7,173 nt of DNA. Source: Acidimicrobiales bacterium (GTDB lineage: Bacteria > Actinomycetota > Acidimicrobiia > Acidimicrobiales > Poriferisodaliceae). Numbering within the stretch: position 1 is the stretch's first letter; every line of letters begins with the position of its first letter. The position numbers were made by a program, and so were the translations under genes. Positions 1 through 7,173 of this stretch are shown one piece after another. The stretch covers positions 1 through 7,173 of the forward strand of contig JAHDHM010000185.1 in assembly GCA_020631315.1 (NCBI GenBank), written 5' to 3'. The notes below the pieces were generated by a model. The model saw nothing but the letters and a program-made list of their open reading frames with translations, searched no databases and had not been told where the DNA came from.

Positions 1-8
1 TGCCCTTT

Positions 9-52
9 CTGTCTGTCGCAGGCGTTGCCCTGGCAACGCTGCAGACAGACAG
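9..52 (-). terminator. Long imperfect inverted repeat after lepA, probable terminator
   Basis: The arms CTGTCTGTC (9-17) and GACAGACAG (44-52) pair over 9 bp. GCA (18-20) pairs with TGC (40-42), and GCGTTGCC (22-29) pairs with GGCAACGC (32-39). G21 and A43 are single-base bulges. This gives about 20 bp around a very tight loop; a real RNA loop would probably open to CCTG. It begins 24 nt past the lepA stop on the lepA transcript, the expected place for a terminator. Neither strand has a U-tract after it, so it may be a U-tract-less terminator, a bidirectional one shared with a gene left of the window, or a mobile palindrome or protein-binding site. The pairing is seen directly; the role is inferred. 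Confidence 0.55.
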
Positions 53-76
53 TTCGGCCCGACGCGACGGGCGGGG

Positions 77-1861
<1,785 letters not shown>

Positions 1862-1872
1862 GGGCGAACGAC

Positions 1873-1878
1873 ATCGTA
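1873..1878 (-). promoter_or_regulatory. Candidate -10 element for lepA
   Basis: Read on the minus strand this is TACGAT, matching the TAnnnT form of actinobacterial -10 elements. It ends 11 nt before the lepA ATG, which would put the transcript start only about 4-6 nt upstream of the start codon. No convincing -35 is seen at 16-18 bp spacing. The missing Shine-Dalgarno sequence agrees with a very short or absent leader. This is inference from one hexamer. Confidence 0.35.
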
Positions 1879-1900
1879 CCGGTGCGACCCCCGCAGTCCG

Positions 1901-1929
1901 TTGCCACACGCGTGGTTGATGGCTAACGT
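1901..1929 (+). promoter_or_regulatory. Sigma70-type promoter for rpsT
   Basis: TTGCCA (1901-1906) and TAACGT (1924-1929) are separated by exactly 17 bp, the optimal spacing, and both resemble the consensus of the primary sigma factor. Transcription would begin near 1936, giving a leader of about 118 nt before the GTG at 2054. The spacer contains the perfect 8-bp palindrome CACGCGTG (1907-1914), which could be an operator or chance. A strong promoter fits a ribosomal protein gene. Confidence 0.65.
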
Positions 1930-1965
1930 TGTCTGGTCCGTGTCCGGGCAGGCCCACCTGCGCGC

Positions 1966-2031
1966 CGGCGAGCCATTCGCCGCACCCGAGACACCCCAGA
2001 TCGAAACCCGTCCGACTGCGTTCGACAGTCG
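1966..2031 (+). promoter_or_regulatory. rpsT leader with two small hairpins
   Basis: Two 6-bp stems sit in the untranslated leader. CGGCGA (1966-1971) pairs with TCGCCG (1977-1982) around GCCAT. CGACTG (2013-2018) pairs with CAGTCG (2026-2031) around a 7-nt loop, ending 22 nt before the start codon. In E. coli S20 represses its own translation, so a structured leader here may serve feedback control. The stems are short and 6-bp stems are common in high-GC DNA, so the role is uncertain. Confidence 0.3.
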
Positions 2032-2042
2032 ACCGCACCCCT

Positions 2043-2048
2043 GAGAGA
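2043..2048 (+). promoter_or_regulatory. Ribosome binding site of rpsT
   Basis: GAGAGA lies 5 nt before the GTG at 2054 and is a partial match to the Shine-Dalgarno sequence. It supports the GTG start, which also gives the conserved MANIK N-terminus of S20. Confidence 0.5.
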
Positions 2049-2053
2049 CCCCC

Positions 2054-2311
2054 GTGGCGAACATCAAGAGCCAGATCAAGCGCAACCGCCAGAACGAGAC
2101 CCGCCGCCAGCGGAACCAGGCCGTGAAGAGCGAACTGCGCACCCGCGAGCGTCGCGTGGTCGAGGCCGTCGAAGCCGGCGAAGGTGCCGACGAAGCCCTG
2201 CGTCTCGCCCAGAAGCGCATCGACATGGCGGCCTCGAAGGGCGTGCTCCACAAGAACACCGCGGCCCGCAAGAAGGCCCGCCTCGCCAAGCTCGTCAACG
2301 GCGCCAGCTGA
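2054..2311 (+). CDS. rpsT: 30S ribosomal protein S20
   Basis: This encodes an 85-residue protein, the usual length of bacterial S20, a primary-binding protein of the small subunit that contacts 16S rRNA and helps assemble the 30S body. The N-terminus [15 protein letters not shown] and the C-terminal stretch with [21 protein letters not shown] are family hallmarks. The protein is very basic (Arg/Lys-rich) and expected to be mostly helical, as in known S20 structures. Translation starts at GTG; a non-ATG start is also known for E. coli rpsT, where it is tied to autoregulation. It is divergent from lepA, the two genes sharing the 192-bp region between them, and appears to be transcribed alone, with a promoter at 1901-1929 and a strong hairpin behind it. 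Lipoprotein gene expression is probably independent, given 132 bp and a hairpin between them. Confidence 0.97.
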   Translation: MANIKSQIKRNRQNETRRQRNQAVKSELRTRERRVVEAVEAGEGADEALRLAQKRIDMAASKGVLHKNTAARKKARLAKLVNGAS

Positions 2312-2357
2312 CCTGAGCTGACACCCGGCCGTTCGTCGGCCAATCACATCTCCTGAT

Positions 2358-2386
2358 CGACGCCGTACGCCCAGCGTGCGGCGTCG
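2358..2386 (+). terminator. Hairpin terminator after rpsT
   Basis: The stem 2358-2370 pairs with 2374-2386 over 13 bp, with one U-G wobble (T2366-G2378) and a 3-nt loop CCA. It lies 47 nt past the rpsT stop. No U-tract follows, as is often seen in high-GC actinobacteria. A smaller 5-bp stem, GGCCG (2327-2331) with CGGCC (2337-2341), sits just ahead of it. The structure is seen directly; termination is inferred from position. Confidence 0.6.
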
Positions 2387-2435
2387 TCGCGTCCGGGCTG
2401 ACGTTTCGCTCACTTCGGGCCGCCAACCGGGCGAT

Positions 2436-2439
2436 AGGA
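2436..2439 (+). promoter_or_regulatory. Ribosome binding site of the lipoprotein gene
   Basis: AGGA sits 4 nt before the GTG at 2444, slightly close but usable. It favours this GTG as the start. The 57 bases between the preceding hairpin and this start show no convincing -35/-10 pair. Confidence 0.4.
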
Positions 2440-2443
2440 CTCC

Positions 2444-3415
2444 GTGGACTCCTTTCTGCCCTCCCTGCGTACGCGCCGCCGGGCCGGCCTGCGCGGCGCA
2501 CTGCTCCTCGGCGTCGTGCTCGTCGCCGCGAGCTGCACGTCGTCGTCGAGTGCCGACGTCACCGTCGACGACACGACCGCTGCACCGACGACGGAGGCCG
2601 ACGCCTCCGAGGTCACGCTGCCCGGCGTGACGACCACCGCCGACGGTGACCTCGCCCCGGTCGAGCTGCCGGAGCGCAAGGTCGTCAGCGACGGCGGCGC
2701 CATCGTCGAGATCACCGAGACCCGCCGCCTCACGCTCGCCCGCACCGGCGCACTCGAGATCGGCCAGGACCCGAGCGACGCCGACAAGTTCGGCCGCTTC
2801 GACCTCGGCGCCGGCCGCTCCGTCATCGCCATCGTCCACCACAGCGATGACACCGAGTCCGTGCTGTTCACCGCCGGCGACGCCGCGATCTCACTCGCCG
2901 GAGGTGTCGACGCCATCGCTGCCGACGACGGCAGCTACCTCGCGTGGGTCGCTCCGTCCGGTGACGAGGTCCACATCGGCGACCTCACCGGACGCATCAC
3001 CGAGACCATCGCACTGCCTGGCCCGGCGGTCGACATGGCCGAGACGCCGACCGGTTTCGCTGTGCTCACCGTCATCTCATCGTCATCTGTGACAACTCAA
3101 GTGGCTGTCGAGGAAGGTCGATCAACGGGCTCGGAGGAGATTCCGATGAGCGCGGGCACGACCACCATCACATCCGTCATCGACGGTCAGATCGCAGGAG
3201 TCGCCATTCGTGGCGACCGCAGCGTGGTCGACGTGATCGCACTCGACGGCAGCGTCGCCGGTACGGCGGTGCTCGAGGGACACATCCACGAACTCGACTT
3301 CTCGAGCGATGGCTCCGTGGCCATCGCCGTCAACGACAACGGCGAACAGCTCTGGTGGTCCAACGGCCGCTCTGACCTGATCGACGACGAACCCGTGAGG
3401 GCTGCCCAGTGGTGA
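2444..3415 (+). CDS. Predicted lipoprotein with propeller-like sequence, function unknown
   Basis: The protein has 323 residues and I do not recognise its family. Residues 1-31 form a lipoprotein signal peptide: a basic start with RTRRR (9-13), a hydrophobic core [13 protein letters not shown], then Cys31. The lipobox (VAASC) is slightly off consensus because Ala, not Leu, is at -3. Residues 32-60 are a Ser/Thr/Asp-rich linker typical of a tether. The rest is beta-rich and resembles propeller blades: [20 protein letters not shown] (161 on) and [22 protein letters not shown] (near 284-305) have the form of WD40/PD40-type repeats. No catalytic motif is visible. The GTG start is set by a nearby AGGA and by the signal peptide it yields. 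The stop overlaps the next gene's start as GTGA, so the two are probably co-translated. A patch of rare codons lies at 3077-3124. It is probably anchored on the outer face of the membrane as a binding or accessory protein, which is inference. Confidence 0.85.
   Translation: MDSFLPSLRTRRRAGLRGALLLGVVLVAASCTSSSSADVTVDDTTAAPTTEADASEVTLPGVTTTADGDLAPVELPERKVVSDGGAIVEITETRRLTLARTGALEIGQDPSDADKFGRFDLGAGRSVIAIVHHSDDTESVLFTAGDAAISLAGGVDAIAADDGSYLAWVAPSGDEVHIGDLTGRITETIALPGPAVDMAETPTGFAVLTVISSSSVTTQVAVEEGRSTGSEEIPMSAGTTTITSVIDGQIAGVAIRGDRSVVDVIALDGSVAGTAVLEGHIHELDFSSDGSVAIAVNDNGEQLWWSNGRSDLIDDEPVRAAQW
3397..3401 (+). promoter_or_regulatory. Ribosome binding site of the large surface protein gene
   Basis: GAGGG inside the end of the lipoprotein gene lies 10 nt before the GTG at 3412. 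It supports that start, which directly precedes a signal peptide. An in-frame stop at 3373-3375 rules out any start much further upstream. Confidence 0.5.
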
Positions 3416-6400
3416 CCAACCGCTACAACCGACTGACTCCGACCCGCGCCGCGACCCTGGTGGTCCTGGCGCTCGTCTCGCTGCTCGCCGTGGTTCCCGG
3501 CGAGCCCGCCGGCGCACAATCCGCCGGCGTCGACCGCATCAGCTCGGGCAACGGCGACGTGCCGATCACGCGCGTCGTCCTGAACCACGGTGGCGTCATC
3601 GACGACCAGAGCGCCTCGCAGACCGGCAAGAAGGACCAGTCGAGCACGGAGCTGCTCATCGAGTCGATCACGATCAACGACAACGGCGTCGTCAAAGTCC
3701 TGGACGAGTTCAACTTCACAGGTGTCCAGGTCCGCAACCAGACGTGGCCGACCAACCTCGAGGGCGTTCGCACTTCGGAGAACGGCATCCACACCGAACC
3801 CGACGATGCCGACTTCTGGGATCGAGTCGAGCACGTGTTGGGCAGCACGGACCTGCGCGACTACCTGAGCGTCACCAACACCACCCCCGACATCACCCAG
3901 ATCGAGTACGACTTCGACTTCAACTTCCAGTACCCGGTCGAGACCACCGACTACCTCATGGTCGTCGAGCGCCACGGCAACTCCGAGTTCGAGCTCGAAG
4001 CGCTCGATGCCGACGGCAACGTGATCGCCGGATCCACCAAGGTGATCGTCGACGACCCGTACGGCTGGAACACCGGCTACGCGCCGCCCGACGTCGGCAG
4101 CCAGCCGATGCACATCACCGTCATCGACATCGAAGCCTTCGGTGTCAACACCAACCAGACGCTGATCGGCGGTTTCCGTCTCAACAACGACGACGAAGCC
4201 GACCTCAAGTTCTTCGCACTGTCGGACACGACCTTCACGCCGCAGTGCCCGACCGGCTTCTTCCAGGTCCTCTCAGGTCGCCTCAACGGCTACGACCCGA
4301 TGACCGGCGTCTACACACCCCTCGACGAGGGCACCGTGGGCTCCTACAACGCCATGGCCTTCCGCGAGGGCGAAGGCGTCTTCTACGCCATCTCCGGCAA
4401 CTCCACCGACGGATCCCGTAGCAACGGCGACCTGATCCGTGTGTCTGCAGCCGACGGCACCATCTGGAACACGGGCGTGAACGTCCTCCCCGGCGCCTAC
4501 ACCGCAGACATCGACCCCGTCACCGGCTACATGCACATCAGCCGAGGCGGCGCCAACTGGACCGTCTTCGATCTCGACACGTTGACCGTCGTCGACACCT
4601 GGACCTTCACCTCCGGTGACGGCGAAGGCCGGCCTGGTCTCGCCGACGTCGCCATCATCGACGGCCGCGCCTACGGCATGACCGGCGACCGGCTCGGCGT
4701 CTACGACCTGACCACCCGCGAGCACTTCATCCACGACATCGAGGGCGTCACCGGCGTCTCCGGTCTCTCGGGTGGCTGGGGTTCGTCATACGTCGTCGGC
4801 GGCGACCAGCTGTACGCCTCGAACAACCCGTCGGGCGCCATCGTCTACATCAACGACTTCGACACCGACAACCCGCGTGGCACCCGCATCGCCACCGGTC
4901 AGCCGACCGGCAACAACGACGGCGGTTCCTGCCGCAACGCGCCCGACCCCTTTGGCGTGGTCGACGCGAACGACGACATCGTCGACGTGTACCCGGGCAA
5001 CGCCAGCCCGGTGCCGGTCATGGCCAACGACACCGCGCCGTCCGGATCGGTGCCGCGCATCATCTCCACGAACGTCGAGGGCGACCTCGAGGTCCGCGCC
5101 GACGGCGTCGTGCTCTACACCCCGACTGCCGGCGAGCTGACCAAGACCCGGAACTTCGTCTACGAGCTGTGCCCCGGCGACTTCGAGTCCGGCCACGCAC
5201 GTTGTGACTACGCCACCGCGACACTGAACGTGGTGTGTCCTCCGGGCGCGCCGATCGAGAACCGACCCGCCATCACCAGCGGCGTGTGGTCGCAGCTCGA
5301 CAGCAACACCTGGCGCACGACGATGGACGACACCACCGTCAGCATGACCTTCGCCGGTGCCGTGTCCATGACGACCTCGTCGATGGACTCGATGGATCTC
5401 GGCGACTACTCCCGTGACAACGTCGACGGCAACCCGTCGCTCGAGGTCGTTCACGACTTCGACGGCGGCACCGGTGAGCTGGCGTTCACGTTCAGCCCGC
5501 CGATCAACGATCCCGAGCTGCACATCGCCCGAATCGGCGGCTACTCCGGCTGGGAGCCGCTGATCTACGCCCACTCGAGCCGCATCACCATCGGTGAGGG
5601 CCTCACGTGGACCGAAGCGGCCGGCAACGGCCCCCACTTCGTCACCACCTCGAACACCGTGATCCGCACGACGGGCACCCTGCTCGACGCCGCCAAGACG
5701 ATGAACATGGGCGACTTCAACTCGGGCACCGCCGGCGGTTCGCTCGAGATCGAGGGACTCGTCGACCGCATCGAGCTGACGCTCGAGGGTGTCGGCGGTG
5801 CGTTCGCCGGCGCCGACGACGCGATCGAGTTCGTGTTCACCGAGGCTCCGACGCTCGGCTGTGGCGGCCTCGCCGCCGTCCAGGCGTCGAAGAGCAGCTC
5901 GGCTGACCTCGTCGCCGTGAACACGAACGTCGAGTGGACGCTCGGCACCGTCAGCTCCGGTACCGGCCCGATCGAGAACCTCGTCGTCACCGACGTGCTC
6001 CCCGAGGGCCTGAAGGCCGTCTCGCTGCGCTCCGGCTCCTGGCAGCCGACCGCCCAACAGGCCGTGATGGAGTTCCGTCAGAACGGCAACTGGATCCCGA
6101 TCGCCACCGTCGACGGCAACGACGACGTGACGTACAACCTGCCGGCCAGTGCCGACGCCGTGCGCATGCGATTCACCGGCGAACTGGACGAGGCCTTCCG
6201 CACCGGGGTGGGCGCCAAGCTCACGACCCGGGTCGAGAACCCCCGCACCACCAACGGTGAACCGGACGACATCCTCAACTGCGCCGTGTGGTCTGCGGAC
6301 AACATGGCCGACAACGAGGGTTGTGACCTGATCGAGCTCGAGTGGAACACCTCGAAGCCCGACCTCACCGTCACCAACACGACCGGTTCTGCTCCTCCGG

Positions 6401-7173
6401 GTGGCGCCATCTCGTTCGACGTGCGCATCGAGAACGACCCGAGCGCCGCTCGCCCGTTCCGTGAGCCGTTCGTCGGCGTCCTGCTCCCCGACGAGCTGGA
6501 GTACTACTCCTGGCAGCCGATGAGCGCCGCCGAGCCGCCGGTCGTCGTGATCGAGCGCGACTACGAGGGCACCGGCCGGACCCTGGTCCGCTGGGACTTC
6601 CAGGGCGCAGCCCGCGACATCTCGCCGGGTGAGGTCTTCGACCTCGTGCTGACCACCACGGTCCGCGCCGCGACGCCACCGTCGAGCTTCGACCTGAACC
6701 TCGTCACCGGCACGAACAACACCCAGTTCGAGGTCGACTGTCTCGACCCGATCGTCGCCGACGTCGACGACGTCGACCGCGACGGCAACCTCAGCGAGAC
6801 CGTCTGCACCGACGGCGACAGCTTCGACGTGGACGTGCTCTACGACGTGGACGTCACCGCCTCGACACAGGGCCGCGAGGACCGTGACTTCCTCGTCTAC
6901 GACGACGTCGAGGGTCTGGGCGTCGGCGTGAACGTCGACTCGCTCACCACCGGTGAGAACACCTACCTCGAGGCCATCGTCGACGTGAAGACCAGCACCG
7001 ACTGGACCACCTCCACGACGCGCACGGGTCCTCGTTCACCGGTCGCGGTGACCAACTGCAACATCCCGCTGCTCGGCGCGAACCGAGGCATGGCCGGTGA
7101 TTGCTCGATGTCCGGCACCCGCTGGTTCCAGCGCTCGTTCGAGCTCGGCGCCGACAGTCGTGTCGAGGAGCTG
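3412..7173 (+). CDS. Giant secreted multidomain surface protein with DUF11-like repeats (partial, open at right edge)
   Basis: The frame runs 1254 codons without a stop and leaves the window. Residues 1-36 are a signal peptide (core TLVVLALVSLLAVV, likely cleavage after AGA or AGAQ). Residues 37-279 are beta-rich and include DYLMVVERHGN (180 on). Residues 280-505 resemble the propeller-like DUF6923 seen in such proteins (GFFQVLSGRLNGYDPMTGVY, YNAMAFREGEGVFYAISG). Residues 511-609 are a cadherin/Ig-like domain (VDANDDIVDVYPG, PVPVMANDT, GVVLYTPTAGE, FVYELC). Residues 620-813 are an unassigned beta-rich domain. DUF11-like repeats span about 824-971 (NLVVTDVLPEGLKAV) and 984-1110 (PDLTVTNTT), and a third, less clear, begins after an EF-hand-like loop at 1120-1131. 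Twelve cysteines (279, 507, 587, 598, 609, 817, 957, 971, 1110, 1132, 1216, 1231) cluster near domain edges, suggesting disulfides in an exported protein. The unseen C-terminus should carry any anchor (LPxTG or membrane segment). Adhesion or surface-layer role is inference; no enzyme motif was seen. Confidence 0.92.
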   Translation, partial: MTNRYNRLTPTRAATLVVLALVSLLAVVPGEPAGAQSAGVDRISSGNGDVPITRVVLNHGGVIDDQSASQTGKKDQSSTELLIESITINDNGVVKVLDEFNFTGVQVRNQTWPTNLEGVRTSENGIHTEPDDADFWDRVEHVLGSTDLRDYLSVTNTTPDITQIEYDFDFNFQYPVETTDYLMVVERHGNSEFELEALDADGNVIAGSTKVIVDDPYGWNTGYAPPDVGSQPMHITVIDIEAFGVNTNQTLIGGFRLNNDDEADLKFFALSDTTFTPQCPTGFFQVLSGRLNGYDPMTGVYTPLDEGTVGSYNAMAFREGEGVFYAISGNSTDGSRSNGDLIRVSAADGTIWNTGVNVLPGAYTADIDPVTGYMHISRGGANWTVFDLDTLTVVDTWTFTSGDGEGRPGLADVAIIDGRAYGMTGDRLGVYDLTTREHFIHDIEGVTGVSGLSGGWGSSYVVGGDQLYASNNPSGAIVYINDFDTDNPRGTRIATGQPTGNNDGGSCRNAPDPFGVVDANDDIVDVYPGNASPVPVMANDTAPSGSVPRIISTNVEGDLEVRADGVVLYTPTAGELTKTRNFVYELCPGDFESGHARCDYATATLNVVCPPGAPIENRPAITSGVWSQLDSNTWRTTMDDTTVSMTFAGAVSMTTSSMDSMDLGDYSRDNVDGNPSLEVVHDFDGGTGELAFTFSPPINDPELHIARIGGYSGWEPLIYAHSSRITIGEGLTWTEAAGNGPHFVTTSNTVIRTTGTLLDAAKTMNMGDFNSGTAGGSLEIEGLVDRIELTLEGVGGAFAGADDAIEFVFTEAPTLGCGGLAAVQASKSSSADLVAVNTNVEWTLGTVSSGTGPIENLVVTDVLPEGLKAVSLRSGSWQPTAQQAVMEFRQNGNWIPIATVDGNDDVTYNLPASADAVRMRFTGELDEAFRTGVGAKLTTRVENPRTTNGEPDDILNCAVWSADNMADNEGCDLIELEWNTSKPDLTVTNTTGSAPPGGAISFDVRIENDPSAARPFREPFVGVLLPDELEYYSWQPMSAAEPPVVVIERDYEGTGRTLVRWDFQGAARDISPGEVFDLVLTTTVRAATPPSSFDLNLVTGTNNTQFEVDCLDPIVADVDDVDRDGNLSETVCTDGDSFDVDVLYDVDVTASTQGREDRDFLVYDDVEGLGVGVNVDSLTTGENTYLEAIVDVKTSTDWTTSTTRTGPRSPVAVTNCNIPLLGANRGMAGDCSMSGTRWFQRSFELGADSRVEEL
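6769..6804 (+). other. EF-hand-like calcium-binding loop in the surface protein
   Basis: Residues 1120-1131 read DVDRDGNLSETV. Asp at loop positions 1, 3 and 5, Gly at 6 and Leu at 8 fit the EF-hand or dockerin-type loop; position 12 is Val where Glu or Asp is usual. It lies between Cys1110 and Cys1132 at the join of two repeat domains, where calcium often stiffens linkers in surface proteins. The motif is seen; calcium binding is inferred. Confidence 0.4.

Noticed and set aside
2398..2441. Possible promoter for the lipoprotein gene (CTGACG with TAGGAC)
   Set aside because: The spacing is wrong (about 31 bp) and the second hexamer overlaps the ribosome binding site, so it cannot be supported.
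2467..2489. Tat-type signal in the lipoprotein N-terminus
   Set aside because: TRRRAGL has the arginines but lacks the usual hydrophobic residues after them, so a normal Sec lipoprotein signal is the simpler reading.
1862..2842. Upstream extension of the lepA reading frame by 327 codons on the minus strand
   Set aside because: It runs antisense to rpsT and the lipoprotein gene, has no LepA similarity, and the conserved LepA N-terminus begins at 1861. Open antisense frames are common in high-GC coding DNA.
3187..4113. 308-codon open frame on the minus strand across the lipoprotein and surface protein junction
   Set aside because: It spans two real genes in antisense and has the same Val/Asp/Arg composition as other shadow frames.
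4786..6057. 423-codon open frame on the minus strand opposite the surface protein
   Set aside because: It is antisense to an excellent coding frame, is rich in Arg, Gly, Val and His, and shows no domain or ribosome binding site.

Overview
The window reads as a high-GC actinobacterial chromosome. Codons end mostly in G or C, two or three of the four genes start at GTG, and the secreted proteins are rich in Asp, Val and Thr. A marine acidimicrobial lineage such as Ilumatobacter would fit, but that placement is inference from composition and protein style, not from a search.

Layout. Positions 1-76 hold only a strong imperfect inverted repeat (9-52), lying just past the end of lepA. lepA (translation factor EF-4) runs on the minus strand from 1861 down to 77. 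A 192-bp divergent intergenic region (1862-2053) holds a good sigma70-type promoter for rpsT and a roughly 118-nt rpsT leader with two small hairpins. rpsT (ribosomal protein S20) follows on the plus strand at 2054-2311. After it comes a 13-bp hairpin (2358-2386) that probably ends the rpsT transcript. The two housekeeping genes form an ordinary divergent translation block.

From 2444 rightward the content changes to the cell envelope. A predicted lipoprotein of 323 residues with propeller-like sequence overlaps by 4 nt (GTGA) the start of a very large secreted protein. That protein starts at 3412 and is still open at 7173 (1254 codons seen, no stop). It has a signal peptide, an N-terminal beta-rich region, a propeller-like segment, a cadherin/Ig-like domain, an unassigned beta-rich domain, and at least two to three DUF11-like repeats, one of them preceded by an EF-hand-like loop. 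The overlap argues that lipoprotein and giant protein are made together and may act together at the cell surface, but no function can be named for either.

No tRNA, rRNA, CRISPR array, insertion sequence or phage gene was seen. No stretch longer than 300 bases lacks a gene. The least understood part is the lipoprotein and giant surface protein pair.
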